Assembly (NCBI GenBank): GCA_037131065.1
Contig: JBAXRT010000004.1
Span: 1 to 46,419, forward strand
Reading direction: 5' to 3'
Length of the DNA stretch: 46,419 bases
Source: JBAXRT01 sp037131065
Lineage (GTDB): Bacteria > Bacteroidota > Bacteroidia > Bacteroidales > FEN-979
The translations under genes and the position numbers were made by a program. The notes beneath the pieces are model-generated. The model was not told the origin of the DNA and did no database searches. It saw only the letters and a list, made by a program, of their open reading frames with translations. Positions 18,601-25,998 of this stretch are shown piece after piece (position 1 is the stretch's first letter; each line of letters begins with the position of its first letter).

Positions 18601-19230
18601 GGAATGATAATTCCTGATGGTCTGATTCTCAATTACCGAAAGTCCGTTCTGGGTCCCCACCCATATCCTGCCTTTTCCATCCACAACAACTGACCTGATA
18701 TAATTACTGGCCATGCCGCTCAGTGTATCGTACTTTGTGAATTTTCCATTCCGGAGGAAGTTCAGCCCCCCCCCTGAAGTTCCGATCCAGAGACCTCCGG
18801 CCGGATCCTCACAGAGTGCAAGGATCCTCATGTCACTCAACCCATCGGATTTTCCGAACCTGGTGAACAGACCGTTCTTATAACGGAGCAGTCCATCTCC
18901 CTCGGTACCCAGCCAGAGACTTGAATCCCGTGTACCAAGGATGGTGCTGATAAAATTCACGTTCAGTTGCGGAATATTGGATTTGTTCATAGGGTAAAAA
19001 GAGACCCCGTCGAACCTGACCAACCCCTCTTCCGTACCAAAAAAGAGCCATCCGTCCGCGGTCTGGGCTATAGAAAGGATCGAATTGACCGGCAAACCCT
19101 GTTCAATCTGCCAGTTATCGACTTTCAGCCCGGTATTTTTGACAGACAACCCGTTCTCCTGTGAAAGTATCAAACCAGGAGTGAGGAGAAATGAAAGAGA
19201 GATAAAAAGTAAGAATATGGTTTTCTTCAT
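15625..19230 (-). CDS. Hybrid two-component sensor: beta-propeller, Y_Y_Y, histidine kinase, receiver
   Basis: 1201 residues. A signal peptide (KTIFLLFISLSFLLTPGLILS) leads into about fourteen propeller repeats of the form G-L-x-x-D/N ... ED-x-x-G-x-x-W-I/V-G-T (residues about 40-620), then a Y_Y_Y domain (about 690-750), one membrane helix (about 757-780), a coiled coil, HisKA with phospho-acceptor His842 in NVSHEIRTPMNG, HATPase (DTGKGI at about 991, GGTGLGL near 1020), and a receiver domain from about 1083 with phospho-acceptor Asp1134 (LMDIRMP) and Lys1184. The periplasmic part should bind a ligand, the cytoplasmic part autophosphorylates. Unlike the classical polysaccharide-utilisation hybrid sensors of this phylum, it has no AraC-type DNA-binding domain, so the output must pass to another protein. 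No susC/susD pair is nearby. Confidence 0.93.
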   Translation of the reverse strand: MKKTIFLLFISLSFLLTPGLILSQENGLSVKNTGLKVDNWQIEQGLPVNSILSIAQTADGWLFFGTEEGLVRFDGVSFYPMNKSNIPQLNVNFISTILGTRDSSLWLGTEGDGLLRYKNGLFTRFGKSDGLSDMRILALCEDPAGGLWIGTSGGGLNFLRNGKFTKYDTLSGMASNYIRSVVVDGKGRIWVGTQNGLSVIENQTIRNYHSRDGLSEEFIETLSLDKDQNLWIGTKSKGLNLFKDGRFRTFGKKDGLPCDAVSTLLCDSKGILWGGTNGGGVFRLIDGRFSHFSINDGLSGDLIAALYEDREGNIWAGSSGAGIDRIKPKRIITMTSSDGLPGDVILPVFEDSRGTTWMGIADHGLVRIENGKIKIIDEKDGLPGYLILAISEDNDNTLWIGTAGGGLIRFNDNKFRTFTEKDGLSNNVVLALCSERSGGLWIGTTGGGINFFKDGHFTVYNTANGLSHDNVTCIMEDRKGDVWVGTNNGLNRISNGKVSPVDPREGLSKDFILSLYEDTDGNIWVGTAASGLSLIRDGKFTRFTTSDGLPNEVVLKILEDDYGDFWISCNKGIYKIKKQELLDFSASKVKSLAPVLYDKADGMETSECNGGVSPAGCKTREGKLIFPTMKGLVIIDPKEIQTPTSVFSPVYITDFLADGQSLPLNGLVVTTPVARRLEFRYAALNYGNPEKIKYRCMLSGFDKDWINCDSKRSIYYTNIPSGHYEFRVMASSESGQWKESSSSFLKIYLKPPFYKSFTFYFIVAGFIFLLLLSVIYYFIEHYERNKLQRMVEERTNELHQRMVAHKQMQEELKRMNTELTIARDHAEESDRLKSAFLANVSHEIRTPMNGILGFSELLLEEDLSPEDRKKFFGIIAQSGKHLYTVINDIIDISKIDFNQLTLKKTTFSLNELLDNLLITFRNELTRFGKREVRIIVEKDLDDAQCSIVTDEVRLTQVLNNLLGNSTKFTTSGHIRFGYKFREDQFHFYIEDTGKGIAKNKLSIVFDRFRQEEESDTRSYGGTGLGLSIAKGLVELLGGTIRVDSELGKGSTFHFTLPGTLLQGRQKGLPRDDKKPQKVDFSGKTILVAEDIEENFELIQIMLSKMNPKLVHARDGRATVEIVRTDPTIDLILMDIRMPVMDGYEAAREIRKFKTNLPIIAITAHAFTEDKARCIQAGCNNYISKPIDRNLLISMLEKFLTA

Positions 19231-19276
19231 AAATTCTTGCTATATCGTTAAGGGTTTCAGGAAACAGGACAATTTT

Positions 19277-20095
19277 TCAGTCGGTTTTATGTCCTTTGAA
19301 CCCGGCCATGGAATTGTAAACGCCCAGGCCTTTCCCGATCAGCAGGTCGAAAAGGCGTATGGGAAGAATGCCCTTGGTGAAAGGCAGGGCGCGGACAAGA
19401 AACGGCGTCCTCACCACCAGGAGATTATGTTTAATCGCCCTCACTACCCTGGCTGCCAGTTTGCGGGGTATCAGGATTGGAAGAAGCGGGTTGGTCCTGA
19501 CTCCCTGGAACATCCCGGTATCAATATAAGAAGGATTCACGGTTGTGATCCTGACGCCGGTCCTTGCCTGTTCGAGTTCGAGCCTGAGTGATTCTGACCA
19601 CCCGATCACCGCCCATTTGCTGGCGCAGTATACCGACATCCTTGGGTTTGCAAGCAACCCTGCTGCAGAACTTATATTCACAATATGCCCTGATTTACGG
19701 GCGATCATCGCGGGGAGAAATTCGAGAGTTACATGCATGACGGCATTGGTATTGATAAGCATCGTAAGATCGATATCCTCGTGTGTATGCTCTGTAAATT
19801 CCTTTCCCCGGACAATTCCAGCATTGTTTATCAGGATATCGACAGCCCCGACCTCTTCAGCAACCTTTTTTGCGGTAGCAATGACCTGGTGCAGATCGGA
19901 AACATCAACGATATAAGGATAAACTATGAAATTAAGACCTCTAAGTTCCCTTGTTGTCTCATCCAGTTTCTCCTTGTTCTTGTCCCAGATAACCAACTGG
20001 CCAGCACCTTCCTGCAGACAGATATCTCCCATCAGCCGCCCGATTCCGGAGGCACCGCCGGTAACGAGTACGGTAGTTTTGCTTATTTTTGTCAT
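19277..20095 (-). CDS. Short-chain dehydrogenase/reductase
   Basis: 272 residues, classical SDR. The nucleotide-binding TGGASGIG is at residues 12-19, NNAG at about 91-94 (ILINNAGIVRG), the catalytic Ser in NISSAAG, and Tyr-x3-Lys in VYCASKWAV. It resembles the SDR16C/17-beta-HSD11-like group that acts on retinol, steroids or lipid alcohols, but the actual substrate is unknown. The C-terminal part (PILIPRKLAARVVRAIKHN) has the hydrophobic-basic character of lipid-associated members. It is the first gene of a minus-strand set with the hybrid sensor (46 bases) and the aldehyde dehydrogenase; together SDR plus ALDH could convert an alcohol to an acid. Confidence 0.88.
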   Translation of the reverse strand: MTKISKTTVLVTGGASGIGRLMGDICLQEGAGQLVIWDKNKEKLDETTRELRGLNFIVYPYIVDVSDLHQVIATAKKVAEEVGAVDILINNAGIVRGKEFTEHTHEDIDLTMLINTNAVMHVTLEFLPAMIARKSGHIVNISSAAGLLANPRMSVYCASKWAVIGWSESLRLELEQARTGVRITTVNPSYIDTGMFQGVRTNPLLPILIPRKLAARVVRAIKHNLLVVRTPFLVRALPFTKGILPIRLFDLLIGKGLGVYNSMAGFKGHKTD

Positions 20096-20122
20096 AATTT
20101 TAACCTATAATGGCATTTTGTT

Positions 20123-20130
20123 CAAAAATA
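20123..20130 (-). promoter_or_regulatory. Candidate -7 promoter box for the SDR-sensor-ALDH set
   Basis: On the minus strand this reads TATTTTTG (TAnnTTTG), 27 bases before the SDR start codon. A TTTC at 20153-20150, 19 bases upstream, could be the -33 element (consensus TTTG). Confidence 0.45.
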
Positions 20131-20175
20131 CAATTTTTCATTGTCCTGAGAAAAATGATTTCTGTGCCAGAAAAA

Positions 20176-20207
20176 TTTGGTGTTTTAAAAAGATTTTCTT
20201 AATTTTG
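20176..20207 (+). promoter_or_regulatory. Primary-sigma promoter for rpsO
   Basis: A full Bacteroidota-type promoter: -33 TTTG at 20176-20179, a 20-base spacer, and -7 TAATTTTG at 20200-20207. This is the best two-box match in the window. It implies a leader of about 45-50 bases before the rpsO ATG, space enough for an autoregulatory mRNA structure, though I did not identify one. Confidence 0.65.
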
Positions 20208-20261
20208 CAGCCCATTTGCACTTTCTGTATTAAATCGATTGATCCAACCAATTTAAAGAAT

Positions 20262-20531
20262 ATGAATTTAGCTTCTGAAGTAAAGAAAAAAGCATTTAAA
20301 GATTACGGTAAATCCGAATTTGACAGCGGTTCCGCTGAAGCACAAATTGCCATGTTCACGATGAAAATCCAGCATCTGACTCAGCATCTTAAAATAAATA
20401 AAAAAGACCTTGTCACCGAACGGTCACTGGTCCGCATGGTAGGTAAGCGCAGAAGACTCCTTGATTATCTCAAGGCTAAAGAGATTGAGCGTTACCGTAC
20501 AATTATCAAAAAATTAAACCTCAGGAAATAA
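20262..20531 (+). CDS. rpsO: 30S ribosomal protein S15
   Basis: 89 residues, exactly the usual length. S15 binds the central domain of 16S rRNA (h20-h22 junction) and helps assemble the platform. Family signature blocks are DSGSAEAQIAMFTMKIQHLTQHLK (positions 21-44, His42 region) and LVRMVGKRRRLLDYLK (56-71). The ATG at 20262 is fixed by family length; the frame extends upstream but without S15 similarity. It precedes pnp, the same order as in many bacteria, with a stem-loop in between. Confidence 0.98.
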   Translation: MNLASEVKKKAFKDYGKSEFDSGSAEAQIAMFTMKIQHLTQHLKINKKDLVTERSLVRMVGKRRRLLDYLKAKEIERYRTIIKKLNLRK

Positions 20532-20556
20532 GCGATAGTTTTCCTGTTTTTTTTAG

Positions 20557-20587
20557 AAAAGAGGCAATTCAACAAATTGCCTCTTTT
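20557..20587 (+). terminator. Strong stem-loop between rpsO and pnp
   Basis: A perfect 13-base inverted repeat, AAAAGAGGCAATT at 20557-20569 and AATTGCCTCTTTT at 20575-20587, with a five-base loop CAACA. The right arm ends in TTTT, as in an intrinsic terminator. Because pnp begins only 23 bases further with no obvious promoter, partial termination (attenuation) is likely, as known for the rpsO-pnp pair in E. coli. Confidence 0.8.
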
Positions 20588-20610
20588 AATATCCGATAGA
20601 AACGAAACAT

Positions 20611-22779
20611 ATGAATGGAATTACGAAGACTTTAAAATTAAATGATGGCAGGGAAATTTCCCTGGAAACGGGAAAATTGGCCAAACAAGCCGATGGTTCC
20701 GTAGTTGTCAAAATGGGCGACACGATGCTACTTGCAACCGTCGTAGCCGTACAGGAGGCCAGGGAGAATGTTGATTTCATGCCTCTTTCAGTTGAATACC
20801 GTGAAAAATATGCCGCAGCCGGAAGATTTCCAGGTGGATTCTTTAAAAGGGAAGCCAGGCCTTCTGATTATGAAGTACTGATTTCACGCCTCGTTGACCG
20901 CGCACTGCGCCCTCTTTTTCCAGACGATTTTCATGCAGAGGTACAGGTGATCGTCACCCTCATCTCTGCCGACAAAAATGTTCTGCCCGATGCGCTTGCA
21001 TGCCTGGCAGCTTCATCCGCACTGGCCGTGAGTGACATTCCATTTCTTGGCCCGATATCTGAAGTAAGGGTTGGCCGTATCAATGGCCAGTTTGTCATCA
21101 ACCCCACCATCTCCGATCTTGTCAATTCCGACATGGATATCATGGTGGCCGCCTCGATCGACAACATCGTAATGGTTGAGGGAGAAATGAAAGAGGTTTC
21201 AGAAGCCGATATGCTTAGTGCATTGAAGTTCGCCCACGAAGCCATTAAACTGCAGTGCAAGGCACAGCTTGAACTGGCAGCCCTTGTTGAAAAATCTTCT
21301 CCGAAACGGATATACTCCCACGAGATCAATGACCAGGAATACTTTGCAAAGCTAAAGGCAGCAACTTATTCTAAGGTTTACGAGATGGCGAAGACAGGAA
21401 ATGCCAACAAGCAGGAACGGAAAAAAATTCTCGACTCGATAAAGGAGGACTTTGTGACCTCTCTTACCGAGGAGGAAAAGGAAGAAAAGGCAGCCATGAC
21501 CGGCCGCTATTTCCATGCAGTTGAAAAGGAAGCCATCCGTAATGCGACGCTTGATACCCGGAAAAGGGTTGACGGCAGGAAGCTGGATGAGATCCGTCCG
21601 ATATGGAGTGAAGTGGATTATCTCCCGGCCGCACACGGCTCAGCCGTCTTTACAAGAGGTGAAACCCAATCGCTTACCACCGTTACTTTAGGGACAAAAC
21701 TTGATTCCCAGGTGATCGACGGCGTCGTGATCGAGGAGAAGATCACCTTTATTCTCCACTACAACTTCCCATCCTTTGCCACCGGGGAGGTGAAACCTAT
21801 CCGCAGCACGGGCCGCCGTGAGATCGGGCATGGCAACCTGGCTCTGCGCGCACTGAAAAGCATGCTTCCTCCGCCCGAGGAAAATCTCTATACCATCCGC
21901 GTCGTTTCCGATATCCTTGAATCAAACGGCTCCTCTTCCATGGCCACTGTGTGTGCAGGAACCATGGCCCTGATGGATGCCGGGGTGAAGATCCGTAAAC
22001 CGGTCTCCGGGATAGCCATGGGACTCATCACGGATTCAGGATCCGGCAAGTACGCCATCCTTTCGGATATCCTCGGTGATGAAGATCACCTGGGTGATAT
22101 GGATTTCAAGGTTTGCGGAACAAGGGACGGGATTACAGCCTGCCAGATGGACATCAAAGTGGAAGGATTATCATACCAGATCCTCCAGGAGGCCCTTGAA
22201 CAGGCAAAAGCCGGAAGACTTCATATCCTGAACGAGATACAAAAGACAATATCCGAACCACGTGCTGATTACAAACCATTCGTTCCCAGAATCTTCCAGA
22301 TGAAGGTCCCGAAGGAATTCATCGGTGCGATCATCGGCCCAGGGGGTAAAGTTATCCAGGAGATGCAGCGCGAGACTGGCACCACCATCGTTATCGAAGA
22401 GGTCGGAGAGTTTGGTATCGTCGACATTGTTGCCGACAATGTGGATGCAAAGAATGCCGTGGTTGAAAGGATCAAACGGATTGTTTCTGTTCCTGAAGTC
22501 GGTGAGATCTATAAGGGTAAGGTGAAAAACATAATGCCGTTTGGCGCTTTCATCGAGATCCTGCCAAACCAGGATGGTCTGCTTCATATCTCAGAGATCG
22601 AGTGGAAACGTCTTGAAAAGGTTGAGGATGCGTTGAAGGTGGGTGATGAAGTTGAAGTTAAACTGATTGATGTCGACCCGAAGACTGGCAAACTTAAACT
22701 CTCCAGGAAAGTGTTGTTGCCAAAACCGGAAGGTTTATCTGAACAAAAGCACGGACCAAGGCCACCAAAAAGGGATTAG
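20611..22779 (+). CDS. pnp: Polyribonucleotide nucleotidyltransferase (PNPase)
   Basis: 722 residues. Phosphorolytic 3'-to-5' exoribonuclease of mRNA decay. Two RNase PH-like domains flank an all-helical linker (about residues 220-310); the second PH domain carries RSTGRREIGHG and the metal-site Asp residues in DILGDEDHLGDMDFKVCGT. A KH domain (FIGAIIGPGGKVIQEM, from about 567) and an S1 domain (IYKGKVKNIMPFGAFIEI, from about 631) close the protein, and the tail is short and basic. Length is close to the usual 700-720. It follows the rpsO stem-loop, an arrangement that in other bacteria is cut by RNase III so that PNPase can regulate itself. Confidence 0.98.
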   Translation: MNGITKTLKLNDGREISLETGKLAKQADGSVVVKMGDTMLLATVVAVQEARENVDFMPLSVEYREKYAAAGRFPGGFFKREARPSDYEVLISRLVDRALRPLFPDDFHAEVQVIVTLISADKNVLPDALACLAASSALAVSDIPFLGPISEVRVGRINGQFVINPTISDLVNSDMDIMVAASIDNIVMVEGEMKEVSEADMLSALKFAHEAIKLQCKAQLELAALVEKSSPKRIYSHEINDQEYFAKLKAATYSKVYEMAKTGNANKQERKKILDSIKEDFVTSLTEEEKEEKAAMTGRYFHAVEKEAIRNATLDTRKRVDGRKLDEIRPIWSEVDYLPAAHGSAVFTRGETQSLTTVTLGTKLDSQVIDGVVIEEKITFILHYNFPSFATGEVKPIRSTGRREIGHGNLALRALKSMLPPPEENLYTIRVVSDILESNGSSSMATVCAGTMALMDAGVKIRKPVSGIAMGLITDSGSGKYAILSDILGDEDHLGDMDFKVCGTRDGITACQMDIKVEGLSYQILQEALEQAKAGRLHILNEIQKTISEPRADYKPFVPRIFQMKVPKEFIGAIIGPGGKVIQEMQRETGTTIVIEEVGEFGIVDIVADNVDAKNAVVERIKRIVSVPEVGEIYKGKVKNIMPFGAFIEILPNQDGLLHISEIEWKRLEKVEDALKVGDEVEVKLIDVDPKTGKLKLSRKVLLPKPEGLSEQKHGPRPPKRD

Positions 22780-22852
22780 TTTTTGTAACTTAATCCTAAC
22801 TTCTGCGTAAACGTAAACCGTATTGTAATCTGCAACATTATCTGGCATTCGC

Positions 22853-23716
22853 ATGAGGCAGTTAAAAATTACGAAGCAGGTAACGAACCGTGAAACCGCT
22901 TCGCTTGATAAGTACCTTCAGGAGATAGGGAAAGTTGAACTCATTACGGCGGATGAAGAGGTAGCCCTGGCACAGCGGATCAAGCAGGGAGATATGGCTG
23001 CGTTGGAAAAACTGACAAAGGCCAACCTCCGTTTTGTGGTTTCAGTGTCAAAACAATATCAGAACCAGGGGTTAAGTCTTCCCGACCTCATTAATGAAGG
23101 CAACCTTGGACTTATAAAAGCTGCCCAGCGGTTCGATGAAACCAGGGGATTCAAATTCATCTCTTATGCAGTATGGTGGATCAGGCAGTCGATCCTCCAG
23201 GCACTGGCCGAACAATCCAGAATTGTCAGGCTCCCTCTCAATAAAATCGGTTCCATCAACAAGATCAACAAGGCTTATGCTCACCTGGAACAGCAATATG
23301 AGCGTGAACCGAATGCTGATGAGATCGCCAACATGCTCGAGGTCTCCGAGAATGAAGTAAAAGAGTCGCTCCGCAATTCAGGCCGCCATGTCTCCATGGA
23401 TGCTCCCCTGGTGCAGGATGAAGACAATACTATGTATGATGTCCTCAGGAGCGAGGAAAACTCGACACCCGACAACGGGCTTCTTTATGAATCACTTAAG
23501 AGAGAGATCGAGCGGGCAGTATCGACACTCACCCAGCGTGAAGCAGATGTCATCCGGCTCTATTTCGGCCTTAACGGCAGCCATCCCATGACCCTGGAGG
23601 AGATCGGTGAAAAGTTCGACCTCACCCGTGAAAGGGTACGGCAGATCAAAGAGAAAGCCATACGCCGGTTAAAGCATACCTCCCGCAGCAAGATCTTAAA
23701 AACTTATCTTGGATAG
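22853..23716 (+). CDS. rpoD: Primary sigma factor RpoD (short, no region 1.1)
   Basis: 287 residues. Region 1.2 begins almost at the N-terminus (SLDKYLQEIGKVELITADEE), followed by region 2 with the core-binding and -10-recognition helices (LRFVVSVSKQYQNQGLSLPD; GFKFISYAVWWIRQSI), region 3, and region 4.2 with LTRERVRQIKEKAIRRLK. The lack of region 1.1 and of the long non-conserved region is characteristic for this phylum's primary sigma, which recognises TTTG / TAnnTTTG rather than the E. coli boxes. The gene is 73 bases downstream of pnp and one base upstream of the rpe start, so rpe is probably translated from the same message. Confidence 0.96.
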   Translation: MRQLKITKQVTNRETASLDKYLQEIGKVELITADEEVALAQRIKQGDMAALEKLTKANLRFVVSVSKQYQNQGLSLPDLINEGNLGLIKAAQRFDETRGFKFISYAVWWIRQSILQALAEQSRIVRLPLNKIGSINKINKAYAHLEQQYEREPNADEIANMLEVSENEVKESLRNSGRHVSMDAPLVQDEDNTMYDVLRSEENSTPDNGLLYESLKREIERAVSTLTQREADVIRLYFGLNGSHPMTLEEIGEKFDLTRERVRQIKEKAIRRLKHTSRSKILKTYLG

Positions 23717-23717
23717 T

Positions 23718-24365
23718 ATGCCTCTTGTAGCTCCTTCCCTGCTCTCAGCCAATTTCCTGAATCTGCAGGAGGAGTTGAAAATGCTGAACAAAAGCGAGGC
23801 TGACTGGTACCATCTCGATGTGATGGATGGCGTTTTCGTTCCCAACATCTCTTTTGGTTTCCCTGTCATAGAAAAGATCCGCAGCCTGGCTGAGAGACCG
23901 CTGGATGTTCACCTCATGATCATCGATCCCGACCGTTACCTTGAAAGATTCCACAAAGCCGGGGCAGCGGTGATAAGCATTCACTGCGAAGCATCCAACC
24001 ATCTTCATCGCTCTGTCCAGTCCATTAAAAACCTGGGAATCAAAGCGGGTGTAGTGCTTAATCCTGCATCTCCAATAACACTCCTGGAGGATATCATCCG
24101 CGATGTCGATATGGTCCTGCTGATGTCGGTCAACCCCGGATTTGGTGGTCAGAAATTCATTGAGAACACCATCGGTAAAACCCGCAGGCTGAAAGAGCTA
24201 ATCCTCAGAAAGAATTCTGCCGCACTTATCGAAGTCGACGGAGGAGTTGATCTTGATAACAGTACTAGGCTGGTTGCTGCAGGAGTTGATATTCTTGTGG
24301 CAGGCAACACGATCTTCACCTCCCCCGATCCTGCAGAAATGATACGCAGGTTGAAAAACTCCTGA
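23718..24365 (+). CDS. rpe: Ribulose-phosphate 3-epimerase
   Basis: 215 residues from the ATG at 23718, one base after the rpoD stop (an in-frame TTG at 23709 would overlap rpoD). Interconverts ribulose-5-phosphate and xylulose-5-phosphate in the pentose phosphate pathway. TIM-barrel signature blocks: APSLLSANF (4-12), HLDVMDGVFVPNISFG with metal-binding His and Asp, DVHLMI, SIHCEA, LMSVNPGFGGQKFI, and the second catalytic Asp in EVDGGVD. Length is normal. No odd features. Confidence 0.96.
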   Translation: MPLVAPSLLSANFLNLQEELKMLNKSEADWYHLDVMDGVFVPNISFGFPVIEKIRSLAERPLDVHLMIIDPDRYLERFHKAGAAVISIHCEASNHLHRSVQSIKNLGIKAGVVLNPASPITLLEDIIRDVDMVLLMSVNPGFGGQKFIENTIGKTRRLKELILRKNSAALIEVDGGVDLDNSTRLVAAGVDILVAGNTIFTSPDPAEMIRRLKNS

Positions 24366-24394
24366 AAAGGCCTTCACTCCTTGACTCCTGGCTG

Positions 24395-25054
24395 ATGATT
24401 TTTGCCAGTCTTATTACTTTTTCTATATTGTTTGTTTTTTGCTACTTTTACAAAAAAAACCGGTTTCTGATGGATTTTGAAGGGGCAAAAGAGTATATCC
24501 TTTCACGGCTGGCACGTGAGCTTGATCCCACGCTCTTTTACCACAGCATCGAACATACCATGGATGTCCATGACGCTGCCATCCAACTCGCACACTTGGA
24601 GAATATAGCCGGCAAGGAACTTGACCTTCTTCTCACCGCAGCCCTTTTTCATGACGCAGGTATGATGGTCGGCTATGACAACCATGAAGAGGTATCGGCT
24701 GCACTTGCAGGCGAAGTACTACCCTCTTTCCGTTATAATGAGGAGGAGATCCTGACAGTGACCGGGCTGATCAATGTCACACGTTTGCCACAGAAAGCCT
24801 CCTCCAGCCTTGAGGAGATCATTTGCGATGCAGATCTTGATTACCTGGGAAGGAACGATTTTTACATTCACTCATTCCAGCTCCGGCTGGAGTGGGAAAC
24901 CCATGCGGGCAAGAAAACATCCCTGACGGATTGGATCAATGTCCAGGTACAGTTCCTCTCAAACCATTCTTATTTTACGAAATCAGCAATAGCCCTTAGA
25001 GATGAGCTTAAACAAAAACATCTTCTCGAATTAAAGGCATTGATCAACCATTGA
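24395..25054 (+). CDS. HD-domain metal-dependent phosphohydrolase
   Basis: 219 residues from the ATG at 24395. The HD fold is marked by His50/His54 (YHSIEHTMDVHD), the His86-Asp87 pair in LFHDAGM, and Asp residues in ICDADLDYLG near residue 147-154. These enzymes hydrolyse nucleotide or cyclic-nucleotide phosphates with two metals; the substrate is unknown. The N-terminus (ASLITFSILFVFCYFYKKNRF) could be one membrane helix with a cytoplasmic positive end, but the alternative ATG at 24470 (MDFEGAKEYIL) gives a soluble 194-residue protein that fits family starts equally well. It follows rpe by 29 bases. Confidence 0.82.
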   Translation: MIFASLITFSILFVFCYFYKKNRFLMDFEGAKEYILSRLARELDPTLFYHSIEHTMDVHDAAIQLAHLENIAGKELDLLLTAALFHDAGMMVGYDNHEEVSAALAGEVLPSFRYNEEEILTVTGLINVTRLPQKASSSLEEIICDADLDYLGRNDFYIHSFQLRLEWETHAGKKTSLTDWINVQVQFLSNHSYFTKSAIALRDELKQKHLLELKALINH

Positions 25055-25094
25055 CAATAACCACGAACAGGCAAAAAACTTCAAAACAAACCAT

Positions 25095-25979
25095 ATGGCA
25101 ACAAAAGCTAAAAAGGAGACAAAATACAACAACATAGTCCTCATCCCTACGGATTTCTCGGAAGTATGCGGCAATGCTATTTCCCATGGTGTGAAACTTG
25201 CCCAATTCCTGAAATACAAGGTATGTATCCTCCATGTTATAAACCGGGAGACCAAAAGCGCCCTGAAAAAGAAAAATGTCGATCTCGGGTATGTTGACAA
25301 ACGGCTTAAGGATTACAAAACTTACTATGAAAAAAAATACGAGGTAAAGGTTGAAACCGTTGCCCTTGAAGGAAGTATTTTTACCACAATCAACGAATAT
25401 GCGGAAAAGATCGGCGCTAACCTTATGGTACTCGGGACACACGGAAAGAAAGGATTGCAGCACCTGTTCGGCAGTTATGCGCTCAGGGTCGTGCTTGAGT
25501 CGCCGGTGCCTGTGATCGTAGTCCAGAAAAGGTCCTTCAGGGAGGGATACAGGGACATTGTATTTCCAATCCACAACGATGTTGAACCCAGACAGAAAGT
25601 TCAGTGGGCTAAATTAATGGCCAAGTTATTCAATTCGCGGATCCATCTCTTCCAGTCCATTGAAAAGGACTCCGGCCTGAACAGCCGCTTAAAGATCATC
25701 ACCCAGCAGATCACCGAAAGCTTTGATGAGGATAAGATCCCATACGAGGTTGTTGTTGCCGAAAAGAAAGGGGCTTTCGCAGAGGAGGTGATTTCTTACG
25801 CCGTAAAAAACCACGCTGACATGATCATGATCATGACCCGGCCGAACATCGATGTGCCCGGCTTCAGCCTTTCAGCATGGGATGAAAGACTCATGTTCAA
25901 CGAGGCCCAGATACCGGTCATGTGCCTTAACCCTGTCGATTTCGGTTATTACTATTATGAATGGATCATGCTTGCCTGA
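25095..25979 (+). CDS. Universal stress protein, two UspA domains
   Basis: 294 residues with two tandem UspA folds. The first (about 12-148) has IVLIPTDFSE at its start and the nucleotide-binding loop GTHGKKGLQHLFGS followed by VPVIVVQK; the loop spacing is G-x2-G-x8-G-S, one residue shorter than the textbook G-x2-G-x9-G. The second (about 153-285) begins YRDIVFPIHND and lacks the glycine-rich loop (it reads MIMTRPNIDVPGF), so it probably does not bind ATP. Such proteins respond to starvation and stress through unclear mechanisms. Located 40 bases after the HD gene and 19 before the glycosyltransferase. Confidence 0.88.
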   Translation: MATKAKKETKYNNIVLIPTDFSEVCGNAISHGVKLAQFLKYKVCILHVINRETKSALKKKNVDLGYVDKRLKDYKTYYEKKYEVKVETVALEGSIFTTINEYAEKIGANLMVLGTHGKKGLQHLFGSYALRVVLESPVPVIVVQKRSFREGYRDIVFPIHNDVEPRQKVQWAKLMAKLFNSRIHLFQSIEKDSGLNSRLKIITQQITESFDEDKIPYEVVVAEKKGAFAEEVISYAVKNHADMIMIMTRPNIDVPGFSLSAWDERLMFNEAQIPVMCLNPVDFGYYYYEWIMLA

Positions 25980-25998
25980 TCCTTCGGTAAAATAATTG

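Noticed and set aside
19926..20261. N-terminal extension of rpsO by about 112 codons
   Set aside because: S15 is 89 residues in nearly all bacteria; the extension overlaps the divergent SDR gene and the promoter, and has no S15 similarity.
22773..22796. GGATTA / TAATCC inverted repeat at the pnp stop
   Set aside because: Six A/T-rich pairs with a 12-base loop and no T-tract; too weak for a terminator, and rpoD follows in the same direction.
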